The notes below the pieces were generated by a model. The model was not told the DNA's origin, made no database searches, and saw only the letters and a program-made list of their open reading frames with translations. Shown one piece after another: positions 1 to 8,612 of a DNA stretch of 12,500 nucleotides. This DNA comes from Actinidia chinensis (taxonomy: Eukaryota > Streptophyta > Magnoliopsida > Ericales > Actinidiaceae): the NCBI GenBank assembly GCA_009663005.1, contig CM018903.1, positions 1,095,909 through 1,108,408 on the forward strand, written 5' to 3'. How positions within the stretch are numbered: the first letter of the stretch is position 1; each line of letters opens with the position of its first letter. The position numbers and the translations under genes were made by a program.

Positions 1-298
1 GATACGTTGCCAGATAACGAGCTCGATGATAGGTCCCTAGTTGCAAGTTGCAACAAATTTTGTCAAGCGATTGCTTGAGCTATTCAAAATAAAATTGTGA
101 GAGGATAAAATATCCTTCATTATTTTCGACCGAGTCAAAGGAACGTCACTGCTAAACTGTTGTTTTTAGTAAGTTCGGTTGGCATTATTGTGCTAGAGCT
201 CGGTCGGAGGACTTGACCGGTGGTAATTCCAAAGTGTGTCAGGATCAGAAAGTAACTTGCACAGTTGGAGGACTTGATCGATTGGTGAAACTGTGACA
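1..298. other. Left flank, no gene recognised
   Basis: This is host DNA outside the retrotransposon. No open reading frame of useful length, no RNA gene and no recognisable protein similarity is visible on either strand. The only structure seen is a degenerate two-copy repeat at about 202-240 and 263-300, annotated separately. The stretch ends at a long inverted repeat (299-406). It could be intergenic DNA or a remnant of another old element. Confidence 0.6.
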
Positions 299-300
299 GT
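202..300. repeat. Degenerate two-copy direct repeat, period about 61 bp
   Basis: Two segments share the core GGAGGACTTGA followed by a C/T-variable CG and TGGT (copies at about 202-223 and 263-286). Similarity continues weakly into AAAGTGTGTCAG versus AAACTGTGACAG. The strongest differences in the core are C/T transitions, as expected of an old duplication decaying by cytosine deamination. No function is apparent. Confidence 0.5.
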
Positions 301-406
301 ATTTAATGATTTTTTTTCATTTGTGGTCAGATCTTTTGATAATTTTTTATATAAAAATTTAAATTATCAAAAGATTTGACTACAAATGAAAAAAGTCATG
401 AAATAC
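299..406. repeat. Long inverted repeat (hairpin, about 46-bp arms)
   Basis: The left arm (299-345) and the right arm (361-406) are reverse complements over about 46 bases. There are four mismatches and one gap, the gap lying in a T run, and the arms are separated by a 15-base A/T loop. Three of the four mismatches would be G-U pairs in a + strand transcript. The shape fits a small foldback or MITE-like element, but no convincing target-site duplication borders it, so no transposon family is assigned. It lies about 34 bp from the retrotransposon end. Confidence 0.75.
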
Positions 407-435
407 AAAACTAATTAAAAACCTATTTAAAATGG

Positions 436-440
436 ATAAT
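436..440. repeat. Target-site duplication, left copy (ATAAT)
   Basis: These five bases lie immediately outside the TG end of the left LTR. They match the five bases outside the CA end of the right LTR (ATAAC, 12316-12320) at four of five positions. LTR retrotransposon integrases usually make 5-bp duplications, so the near match supports one insertion event followed by a point change, and it fixes the outer borders of the element. Confidence 0.65.
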
Positions 441-608
441 TGATCCTAGCCAAACGTTTGCGCTTGAGATAGACCCCAAAAGAGAAGGCCGGCGATAAGG
501 TAGTATAACTAGGGAGTACGAGGTCGATTTCACAGGAGTTGTGTGACAAGACTGAAAAGGAATGAAAAGAGTGGTCCATCTCAATTACGCACAAAGGATG
601 AAACACCT

Positions 609-625
609 CCCCCCCCCCCCCCCCC
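609..625. repeat. Homopolymer C17 tract
   Basis: An uninterrupted run of 17 C sits inside the left LTR, between CACAAAGGATGAAACACCT and ACAATATTTCTAAAAA. The aligned position in the right LTR (about 10517-10535) reads AAAGGAGGAACAAAATATTT and has no C run, so the tract arose after insertion in this copy only or is a sequence artefact. On the element's sense strand it is a G17 run, able in principle to form a G-quadruplex. Confidence 0.9.
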
Positions 626-1419
626 ACAATATTTCTAAAAAAATTAAAATCTGATGTTTCAGATTTGTTTGGAGTTCTAACTAATTTGACAAATACAAAG
701 AAATAGTGAATAAAATCTTTGTAAATAATGTGAAATTATCTCGGGGTTAATCGTTCTCAACTGATATTTGTGTCTTGGATTCAAAGGTGGATGTTTCTAA
801 CTCAAATCCTTCGATCGTCGTGAGTCTCGGATGTCGGAAGATTTAGCCATAAACCCTTTGTTCTTTTAAAAACTTCTTTTCTAGATTGATATCTGGTTGT
901 TAAATGCAAGATGAATACCATCGATCAAGCAATTATGTATATTAATTAAGACTAGGCTTATGCCTAAGCGTGCCGAATATAATCAATCATCCAAGATTTC
1001 AATAAATTTAGAGAACAATTGAGATAAAGAATGATATAAAAAAATGAATTATATAACTTTTTAAACCCAAATCTCAAATCCTTTTTCATCCAAGACTTCA
1101 ACCAATTTTTCACATCAACCCAGATAAAAAATTTAGCTACTCACCCATTTATGAAAATCTTGAATATTTAAATATAAATACAATGATAAAAAAAAAATAA
1201 AATTATAACAATTTAGATACTATTGAAGATATAACCACATCTTAAAGAGAAGAGAAGCAACAAATAAGTAAAAACAATAAAAGCAACTAAAAAATAATAA
1301 AAGGACAGGATGAATCAGAGGATTACAACCATTAATGCAGGGTAAATAAATAAAAATAAGAGAAACTTACAGAAACTGTAAAGCAAAATGTAACCTAGCC
1401 ATTTCAGCGAAAAATGTAA

Positions 1420-1571
1420 GCGATAATTAAGCAATAAAACCGTCGGAATGGCGAAATAACGTCCATTGTGGTGGTTCAATAGCGATAAAAAAACCGATTA
1501 AAAATATAAGCCGTAAATTAAGCGATAAAAACGTCGTCGTGGGGAGATAGAATCGTCCACATGGTGGTAAA
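1420..1571 (-). repeat. Diverged tandem repeat inside left LTR
   Basis: Two units of about 60 bp, starting roughly 90 bp apart (1420-1479 and 1510-1571), share the order AATTAAGC, ATAAAA, CGTC, a central G/A-rich part, CGTCCA and TGGTGGT. The same pair is present in the right LTR, so the duplication predates this insertion. It lies downstream of the TATA-like box in element orientation, in the R-U5 part. It could be a tandem duplication in the ancestral LTR; no role is evident. Confidence 0.6.
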
Positions 1572-1781
1572 GATAAGCCAATAAAAGTATCCGGTTTTGG
1601 GATAGCAAATATAAGTAAAAATTATTAGAACTTTAGAAAACTAAAGCAATATTCGAACTACAACAATGAGAGGAAAGAGAGAACTTTTAAAATTTAAAAC
1701 TAAAACTTCAAATTCAAAATTTATCTAAAACTTTTTTTCCTCTCCTAAAACCACCCTCTTGAGACCTTCCACCCTCATCAT

Positions 1782-1789
1782 CTTTATAG
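1782..1789 (-). promoter_or_regulatory. TATA-like box of left LTR
   Basis: On the minus strand the eight bases read CTATAAAG, with pyrimidine-rich sequence just upstream and purine-rich sequence after it. The motif and its surroundings are preserved in the right LTR (11698-11705) despite heavy divergence elsewhere. In the 3' LTR it would drive transcription outward to the left, not of the element. It is the best promoter candidate in the LTR; no start site is known. Confidence 0.5.
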
Positions 1790-2384
1790 AAAAAGGAGAG
1801 GGGAAGAAATCAAGAGAGATGGAGGAAAGAGCAAGAGGGAGAGAGAATGGAGCATTATTTGAACTTTCTAATGTGACATAGCTAATTTCAAAGTCTACAA
1901 GTTGCTGGCTGTCCATAATAATGACAAAATGATGTTTTTGTCTCGTGGAGATTGAGTGAAGCTATTGAAAATTTTGGAAATGGAAAATGAATCGCAGCAA
2001 TCTGATCAACATCCAGACCGGTCGGGAAAGATGGACCGGTTGGAGTAAGGCGGTTGACTTCTGATCTTGTTCGAAAACAGTCGAAATTTGTTGATTTTCT
2101 TTGCAACTTGTTTAATTTTTCGTTGCCAAATTGTTTGGGTTAAATGAGGCTGGGATGAATAATGGGAAGCCGTGTTCAACCCAATTGGGGAACTGACATC
2201 TCCACACGGTCGCGTTTGGCTTTTTTATATTTTGTCTTTTGCTTTTATTAAGCTCATGTAACCTACAAAGATACACACAAAATATAATCAAACAAATACT
2301 AACTAAAATACAAAATTAATGCTAATTCAAGTCTAACATAAAGTACAAAATTAAGATTATAAGAATACTTTTATGGTGTAATCA

Positions 2385-2397
2385 CACCCCCAACTTG
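2385..2397 (-). promoter_or_regulatory. Polypurine tract (plus-strand primer)
   Basis: On the minus strand this reads CAAGTTGGGGGTG and directly abuts the TGATTACACC start of the 3' LTR. A G-rich tract at this point is the RNase H-resistant primer for second-strand DNA synthesis in LTR retrotransposons. The position, immediately inside the 3' LTR, is as expected and independently supports the minus orientation. A related motif occurs at 4184-4198. Confidence 0.8.
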
Positions 2398-2507
2398 CAT
2401 TTTGCTAGTCATAGCACAAACTATAAAAAAATATGAAAAGGATAATCTCCACTTCGTAGGAGTCACGGATGGATGCATTTAGACTTTTGCACCAAGCCTT
2501 TAAACCC

Positions 2508-2552
2508 CTAGGTTACCCTAGTGGGACGAGTGTGTCTCGTGAGGGTTCCTAG
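2508..2552. other. Compact stem-loop in 3' region
   Basis: The outer arms CTAGGTTACCCT and AGGGTTCCTAG pair with one small internal irregularity. Inside them ACGAG (2526-2530) and CTCGT (2536-2540) form a perfect 5-bp stem around the loop TGTGT. GCAC at 2489-2492 and GTGC at 2552-2555 could extend or compete with the base. The inverted repeat is visible directly; a role in RNA folding, packaging or 3'-end formation of the retrotransposon transcript is only a guess. Confidence 0.6.
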
Positions 2553-3992
2553 TGCTGACACCCACAAACATCGAATAATGTCATGTAAAAAATAATACTA
2601 TAGATACGATGGTGTGCAATTAACTACATTCAAAAGAAATCTCGAACCCTCTAAAATCATTGAATAAGGCAAGAAGGCATTAAAGTATGAAGAGAGGAAA
2701 TCACATTTGTAGTACACTATCAAGACATCAACTCTACCATCGCCACACTGCAATTGTATCCTTTATGCTTTTTGATTCTAAGTCGCACAAAGACATTAAA
2801 CTAATTATTAAATATGAACACTTAGGGGGATCTCAATGGAAAGTTCATTTTAAGAGTAAAATGTTATAAGAAATGCAAGTAGAGCAATTCGAACTCAAAA
2901 ACCGATTAAATTATAAGTGTATAGACTTGCATAGCTTAATGAAAGAATATGACTGTGTACGTACAATTAGAGAATTGAAATTGATACTATATGCACTTGA
3001 ATTAAGATTCATGTAATTTCGGAATTGTGGCCCATATGGATGGTGAATGAAAGAAGAGCCATGATAAGACGATGGAAGCGTAAAGGTTTCACATAGCATG
3101 CAGCACTGCACATGATGATAAATGACAGTCACTTTAAACTGTCAATATATTATTTTTTTTTATTTTTTTTTTCAACTCATTTTATCATTTTTTTCTTCTT
3201 TTCTTTACTTCAAAATCCATTACTATGTCAACTTCATACTGGTATAAGCAATGCATCAACGTTGGAATTTAGATCATTTGACAATTTTTAAACACTTGTG
3301 TATACGAATATCGAGAAAGAGAAAGAATAAACAAGAAGGCTCAATTGTAATGAAATGGGCTTGTATTTTTATATCCGAAAAACACATCAAATCAAAACTC
3401 AAGAGTATAGAAGGTGTCAATAATTTCCAACTAATACTCAAACATGCATAAACCAAAATCAGTATGATGAGCTATTCAATAAATGAAGATCAATCAAATC
3501 AAATGCCCTTGAATAAATGTTAATCACTCTGAAAAACGATCATTAGGCTCTAAGTATCACAAGGCAATCCCAATTTATAAGGATATGCATGCACACGAGA
3601 GATAATGTAAGATGTTATAGCCGCCAGTGTTACAGCGATGTAGACTCTCTCTTATGAGGGATTTATGACAAAAACTTGATAATTTTCCCGGCACAAGGTG
3701 AATCAATTATCCACTTCAAACTTAGTTTAATGCATGAGCAACGTATCTATCACAAGATTCAATGACATGAAAAGAGCGAGATTCTTAAGATAATCTCAAC
3801 ACTTCTAATCACAATTAATAAAAATGAAAAGATATAGAAAAGGTGGAGAAATACAATTCATAGTCTCGAACCTATATGATACATCAAACCTTTACCGAAG
3901 ACCTCCAGGGCACAAGTAGATCAATCCTGGATTAATACCTGAAAATATTCAATAAAACATAACAATGTTTGATCTAATACTCAATCAAGTGT

Positions 3993-4070
3993 GTTTATTT
4001 TTTTTATTTTTGTTTTATTTTTAATTTGTAATTTGTAAGTTTTTTTTTTAAAATTTTTAATTTTTTTTTT
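3993..4070. repeat. T-rich low-complexity tract
   Basis: About 78 bases are nearly all T with scattered A and G, including runs of T8 to T10; the minus strand is A-rich. It lies roughly 110 bases beyond the pol end in element orientation. It may be simple-sequence expansion in the 3' region. There is no sign that it is a poly(A) tail of a nested non-LTR insertion, as no target duplication or coding remnant was seen beside it. Confidence 0.6.
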
Positions 4071-4183
4071 ACAAGCAACAATCAAGAAAAACAACAAATT
4101 AAATGAAGATTACCATTATAAAAACATTAAATCTACCAAAAAAACAAAAAAAATTATAAAGAATGATTCTCGTAACATGCTTG

Positions 4184-4198
4184 CCACCCCCCCAACTA
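4184..4198 (-). promoter_or_regulatory. Second polypurine-like motif after pol
   Basis: On the minus strand this reads TAGTTGGGGGGGTGG, closely resembling the true polypurine tract next to the 3' LTR (AGTTGGGGGTG). It sits at the boundary between the pol remnant and the 3' region; TAG may also be part of the pol stop. It may be an internal second-strand priming site or merely a conserved G-rich boundary; the sequence cannot tell which. Confidence 0.4.
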
Positions 4199-4299
4199 AG
4201 AGGTGATTGTCATCAAAGCAAACAAATTCAAGGTGAAGACCTGGGGCCAAAACCTAAAGAGGTTTGTTTTCAAAACCATGATGGGTGGATCAATGAGAT

Positions 4300-5480
4300 T
4301 CCGCAATCAACCTCGCCACGGAAAGAACTCACATAGGTTTACCCTTTGTCGTGTTGACTTTGAAAAAAACATGTCATTTTCGGATTTTTGCTACTCCATA
4401 TAGCACATGGGGAAAGATTTCCGTGATCTGATATGGGCTGGGACCATCTATTCTCAATTTTTCCCGAAAAGATGTAAGAGGGAATTGTAGCGAAGAACAT
4501 TTTGACCAACTGAAAATGTTGTACGGTGAATTGTTGGTAATGACGAATTTTCTTTTGGACTTCAAAATTTTGCATTTTGAAGACATCATTCTTAGTTCCT
4601 CAAGTTTATTTTTTATTTAGTTGCAAATTTCGAAGAGAGCCTGCTTTCTCAAGCTTCTCATTGAATTGACGGATGAGCCCAATAAGGCCTTGTGTTCTAT
4701 CTCCACAGGAAGGTGGCCGCCTTTACGTACATAGCACTATACAGGAGAAGACCCGAAGACGGTCTTAAAGCTGTACTATAGCCCATAAAAGGCGGTTATC
4801 TTCCACCAACCGCAAGGACCCAATCATTCCGGTTAGGATTAATAGTTTTTCTTAAAAACTTGCTTAATTCTCGGTTTGCCAACTATACTTTGGCCCTTGG
4901 GTCTGGGGATGATAGGCTGTGCCAAAATCCTTAGACAATTCATATTTTTCATGAGTACCTCCCATTGGCATATTACAAAAATGGGATCACCACACTATGA
5001 TGGTCGAGGCAACAAAAACGAGAGAAAAGAAAATGCATTCTTTTCAGAATTTGACCACAACTTGATGGTCATTGTCGTGCAGGGATAAGCATCCACCCAT
5101 TTGGAAACATAATCAACGGCCAAAAAGAGTATAGATATCCAAAAGAACTAGGAAAATGGTCCAATGAAGTAAATGCTCCAAACAATCACAACTTCTAAAC
5201 GAAGAATAGGGTTAAGGGGCATAATATGTTTTTATGAGTAAGGCTACCTAGCCTTTGACATCTATCAAAGCTAAACAAAAAGAATGAACATCTTTGAAAT
5301 TAGGGGCCATAAATCCGCATTTGTAATTGTAAAATTTTTGCCACAGTTTTCTTTGATGAAAAATGGCCCCCCACAGGATTGAGCCTGACACAAAATCTCT
5401 ATGACACTTTGAACTCATCATCAGGTACAATTCCTTACAAATTGATCGGAATAATATTGAACAAATACGGCTCATCCCAA
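4300..5480 (-). pseudogene. Integrase domain remnant
   Basis: Integrase joins the cDNA to host DNA. The zinc-binding start is visible near 5475-5250 (a DEPYLF-like start, then FC, GGHF, CGFxxPxFKD, HSFC split over frames). The core follows (VWSIYFIGPF near 5150-5185, AVDYVSKWVDA near 5080-5115, AYHPQT near 4905-4920), then KTINPNRNDW (about 4820-4845), HLPVEIEHKA (about 4686-4717) and a GPY/F-like tail reading SPYQITEIFPH (about 4400-4440). The D-D-E triad is lost: the first Asp reads Tyr (codon 5169-5171), the second lies in a damaged stretch with a stop, and the Glu position reads Ile (codon 4884-4886). No chromodomain follows the tail, as expected for Athila rather than chromoviruses. Confidence 0.88.
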
Positions 5481-5689
5481 AAGAATTGTCTTACTAGCCG
5501 AAAGAATCGCTTTTTGTCATTGAGGACCAATTGGAAGGGTATGCGTTTGTGGCCAAATAGGGTTTGGGGGCTACTCGGCATACCCCAGTATCAAAGACGG
5601 ATTCACAGCCATTACAAGACATAATTTGTTCATCGGAACGTCTCACGATGGAGAGTCATAATCTGTCGATGCTCAAAAGGGTAGCCGTG

Positions 5690-6075
5690 ATAAATGTATA
5701 CAACAACGTTTTTCCACTCCCTTTTGTCCCATAATTTCAAGATGAAATTCTGAAGAAGGAGAGCACCTAATCAATCTAGGCTTTGCATCTTGCTGGGTAA
5801 GAAGGTACTTTAATGGCAGCGTGGTCGGATTGTGATGAAAAACTAATCACTCCGAACCCACTAAGTACGATCGAAACTTGTCCAAAGCGAAGACGATGAC
5901 TAGCAATCTTTCGGTCGGGTAGGTATAGTTCACTTGGGCATTCATTTCACGGTTTTGGCTTGCGTAATGGAGCAAATTGAGGTTCTTCTCATTTCTTTGG
6001 ACCGAGAACAGCCCCTACGACGAAGTCCACTAGCATCACAAATTAATTCAAAAGGTAGGCTCTAATTGGGAGTTG
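5690..6075 (-). pseudogene. RNase H domain remnant
   Basis: RNase H removes the RNA strand of the RNA-DNA hybrid during reverse transcription. Recognisable in order are FELICDAS (near 6030-6050, with the first catalytic Asp), GAVLG (in a shifted frame), LHYAS, a run reading VFALDKFRSYLVGS (near 5860-5900), SDHAA (near 5815-5830, the counterpart of the usual TDHAA), and DAKPRLIR, then a HLSRL end (about 5690). This is the best-preserved enzyme signature of the element, although the frame changes several times. The usual KELL glutamate region reads ERLL, so the second acidic residue may be displaced. Confidence 0.88.
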
Positions 6076-6258
6076 GATTATGGGAGACGTAGTCAAGTTG
6101 ATTTTCAATTTGTCAAAAGCTGTTTTGACCGACGAAGTCCATGTGAATGGAGCGTCTGTTGCCAGAGGGCACACAGGAGGCCTAGAAATGGCACCAAAAT
6201 GATTGAATGAATTGATGAAACGTCTGTAAAACCTGCCAGACCAGAAATGACCTAACAT
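6043..6258 (-). pseudogene. RT-RNase H connection segment
   Basis: An open 71-codon stretch resembles the segment between reverse transcriptase and RNase H in Ty3/gypsy elements. It has LGHFWSGRFYRRFI at the start, equivalent to the common LGHAGFYRRFI motif, then a DAPFTW motif and AFDKLK. It is one of the longest pieces of pol that stays in a single frame. It overlaps the first residues of the RNase H domain at its low-coordinate end. Confidence 0.85.
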
Positions 6259-6269
6259 CCCTTCATTTC

Positions 6270-7190
6270 GCGGGGAGGTAGGCTTTGGATGAGATGAGTC
6301 TACCTTAGCAGGATCTAACCAATGCCCCTTCCACGAAATGATGTGGCCAAAGAACTATACCTGGTCCCTATGAGTGACCATTTCTCCCAATTCAAAACAA
6401 GATTGCTCTCTCACATCTCTTAAGTACCAACCCCCAAATTTTCCAAGACATTGGTAGAAGTGTCCCCATTACACTGAAAAATCCTCCATTTAAAGACCTC
6501 TAAAATTCGTCCACATATCAATAAAAAGACTAACTACATCTCTGAAAAGTGGCAGGAGACTTGACATAACCCAAATGGGCATGCGCTTGAGCAAATGTGC
6601 CAGAATGGACAAGTGAAGGTTTGGTCTTGTCTGGCACCCATTGCTATTACAATTTTATTATGCCAGGGTAACCATCTATAAGAAGAAATAATAGCCACGT
6701 TTCCCGCTACCCTCTCTAAGATTGGTTCAAGCGAAAGGAAGGGAAAAATGATCTTGTGGCACGGCATTAAGGCGCCGGTGGTAGTCAATGCACATACCGC
6801 ACCCAGTTTGAATTCGCGGTAGGTATCAATTCATTATGCTCATTTTTGACTACCGTTTACTCCAGACTTTTTGGGAACAACTGGGTGGACTTCACCCATT
6901 TAGAATCGGCAATTGGGTATATAATACCCGCATCAAGGAGCTTTTGCACTTCACCCCCGAACAATTCCTAATAGTTGGGTTCAATCGCCGTTGAATTGGC
7001 GCACCGGCGCTTAGCCCCTTCATCAAAATAAATTGCGATGAGTGCAAAAAGGGGGCGAATGCCGTGTAACTCAGCGAGGGTCCAAACTATGGCCTTTCGG
7101 TGCTTCTTGAGCACTTCCAACAAATTCTTCTCCTGAGCTTCAGGTAATGATGAGGTTATCAACCTACTGGAGAAGATCACCTTCACCCAA
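6270..7190 (-). pseudogene. Reverse transcriptase domain remnant
   Basis: The domain start reads LLEVLKKHRKAIVWTLAEL then HGI (about 7060-7150), matching the N-terminal lead of Athila and Tat reverse transcriptases, with DEGAKRR soon after. Downstream come ILERVAG (about 6700-6730), a DGYPG motif holding the first catalytic Asp in a shifted frame, TFTCPF and PFGLCQ (about 6560-6630), all canonical. The catalytic FMDD box reads FIDM (+ positions 6514-6525), so the second Asp of the pair is gone. Several frameshifts and stops interrupt the domain. It would have copied element RNA into DNA from the tRNA-Asp primer; this copy could not. Confidence 0.9.
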
Positions 7191-7539
7191 AAAAAAATAA
7201 TTAAGAGTCGTAGAAGGTAAAGGCTTTCTTTCGGGTTGTAGGAGCCTCAAGTTCTGTGGTTGGGATTACTTAATAGGAGTAGAGTCAATGGCTCAAAAGA
7301 TGGGGGTCTATTGACCCACCGTCATACAGGACAAAGACTCTAGACCATTATCCTATTACAAAAACTCCCAACGTCTCAACTTCACCAAGATGTCAAGACC
7401 CTCACCTAAAACATCAACATTTCATAGCCTAATGGGGTCTTCTACACAATGTCTCTCAAAATGCTCTTGCACTATGGATTCGCATAAGATTTACTTCCCG
7501 AATATCCTCTAAATTCCCTGGTTGGCCTGTATTAAACAT

Positions 7540-7960
7540 GTTAAGATTCAAAGCCATAATTCCAAAGGACAACTTTCAAGAGGACCCCCTCGCACATGAT
7601 GATGGCATCCATGTGGTAGAAAAGGTCGAACCAACATGAATAGGAATATGGTTTTGGGCATGTGGGTCCACAACGGGTTGAGTATCTAAAACCACAAAAA
7701 TCAGCTGTTCTTTTTAAGGGGTAGTAAAATTTATAACTTTTACTCGAACGTCCTCCACCATCCCCTTGGGGCTTGGACATAGAGGATCTGCCTAGTTGGA
7801 GTGAGGGATTTCCTAGTAGGTTTAGACGACCTAATTCCCAATTTCTCATTGACACGAGTATGGCAACAAATTACACTCGATCACCAAAATTCCAAAATGA
7901 TCCCTCTAAATCTATGGGCTCTATGACACATGTCACGGTAGGACACCCCGGAGTTCTTTA
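7540..7960 (-). pseudogene. Aspartic protease domain remnant
   Basis: The retroviral-type aspartic protease cuts the gag-pol polyprotein. The lead motif GCPTVTC is visible near 7930-7950. The active-site box, usually DLGAS in this family, reads NFGDR, so the catalytic Asp codon is now Asn (7889-7891), and a stop follows two codons later. Further on come a SLQL segment and KFYYPL, and in a shifted frame FVVLDTQP (about 7660-7700). The C-terminal part resembles the usual conserved end, in two frames. A neighbouring open stretch (7541-7855) spans most of the domain but mixes real and out-of-frame residues. Confidence 0.82.
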
Positions 7961-8612
7961 TACTTTGGTGGGGTGCTTGACTTGAACTACAGAATGGACA
8001 TCCAGCAAGGAAGGCATTTCTATCACATTCAACCTCATATTAATGTGCATAAATTCCTTGAGAAAATTTAGCATAAGAGGGCATTTGTTTTATGGTTCAA
8101 GAGAGGTAGATTTTTTTGACTGTTTGAAATCTCATAAATCTAAGAACTCAAATTGTCTTTGGTTTGGCTAAAAACCGATGGGGAATGGGGCATGAGCAAA
8201 AATCTCAAGTTGCCTCCCTTAAGACTTCCTCACTCTTAGGTATGACCCAGTCTTTTTCTTTTTTCTCCTACTCTCTCGACACTACCTCACTCTCTTCTTT
8301 TCACCAGTCTCATCTATTTCCCCCCAACCGTACAGTAACTGAATTTAGACGCCTCTCCCTACCCGTAGATCAATAGGAAGAATAGTCTTGTACGAGTCTT
8401 GCACTTCTTAAAACAGTGATGGCGGAACGTGGCTCATGGCCAGAAGATGGTTGGTTTGAGTCTCAGCAGACTGCACATGCTAGAGGGTTTGGTTGAGGTG
8501 GGTGTGGGTAAATTAACCCTTCTCAGTAAGGGTAAGGCTTGTGTGAGAAGAGTCCCAATTGGGACTCGTAATGTCAATCCAACGGCTTATCAACCCTGAA
8601 TTTTGTGTGAAA

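Larger units (their letters stand above)
441..2384 (-). repeat. Left LTR (3' LTR of the element)
   Basis: The LTR is about 1,944 bp, starts TGATCC and ends GGTGTAATCA. It matches 10379-12315 along its whole length, for example TTGTGTGACAAGACTGAAA near the start, TAAATATAAATACAA in the middle and TTTATGGTGTAATCA at the end. By eye, identity is roughly 85% in a sampled central stretch, with many 1-2 base indels. As the element is on the minus strand, U3 is at the high-coordinate side and U5 at the low side. It carries a TATA-like box (1782-1789), a diverged internal repeat (1420-1571) and a C17 tract (609-625) absent from the partner. Confidence 0.95.
2398..4180 (-). other. 3' internal region, no protein recognised
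   Basis: This 1.8-kb stretch separates the end of pol from the polypurine tract. Athila elements commonly carry an envelope-like gene here, but I see no reading frame longer than about 73 codons and no convincing similarity in any minus-strand frame; the short frames are full of A/T-rich codons and have no recognised domain. It holds a stable hairpin (2508-2552) and two T-rich tracts (about 3146-3172 and 3993-4070), which are A-rich on the element's sense strand. It is probably untranslated 3' sequence, or an envelope-like gene decayed beyond recognition. Confidence 0.6.
4200..8110 (-). pseudogene. pol: Pol polyprotein remnant (PR-RT-RH-IN)
   Basis: The region reads from high to low coordinate as protease, reverse transcriptase, RNase H and integrase, the order typical of Ty3/gypsy elements. 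Similarity jumps among all three minus-strand frames every 20-40 codons, and in-frame stops are frequent, so no continuous reading frame survives. The upstream edge includes a segment reading HINMRLNVIEMPS, which resembles the conserved linker ahead of the protease in Athila elements. It would encode the enzymes that process the polyprotein, copy RNA to DNA and insert it in the genome. Separate domains are listed individually. Confidence 0.9.

Noticed and set aside
427..627. Minus-strand 66-codon frame beginning with a glycine run
   Set aside because: The glycines are only the translated C17 tract; the rest is LTR sequence without coding signal.
2687..3456. Short frames on both strands in the 3' region as possible envelope-like gene pieces
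   Set aside because: They are 60-73 codons, A/T-driven in composition, point in different directions and lack a signal peptide or convincing membrane segment.
3993..4070. Poly(T) tract as the tail of a nested LINE or SINE
   Set aside because: No target-site duplication, promoter boxes or coding remnant were found beside it.
4876..5624. + strand open frames of 70-81 codons within the pol region
   Set aside because: The minus strand here clearly encodes integrase motifs; the + strand translations show nothing recognisable.
8164..8376. + strand 70-codon frame, S/F/L-rich
   Set aside because: It lies opposite the gag-protease linker and shows only low-complexity composition.
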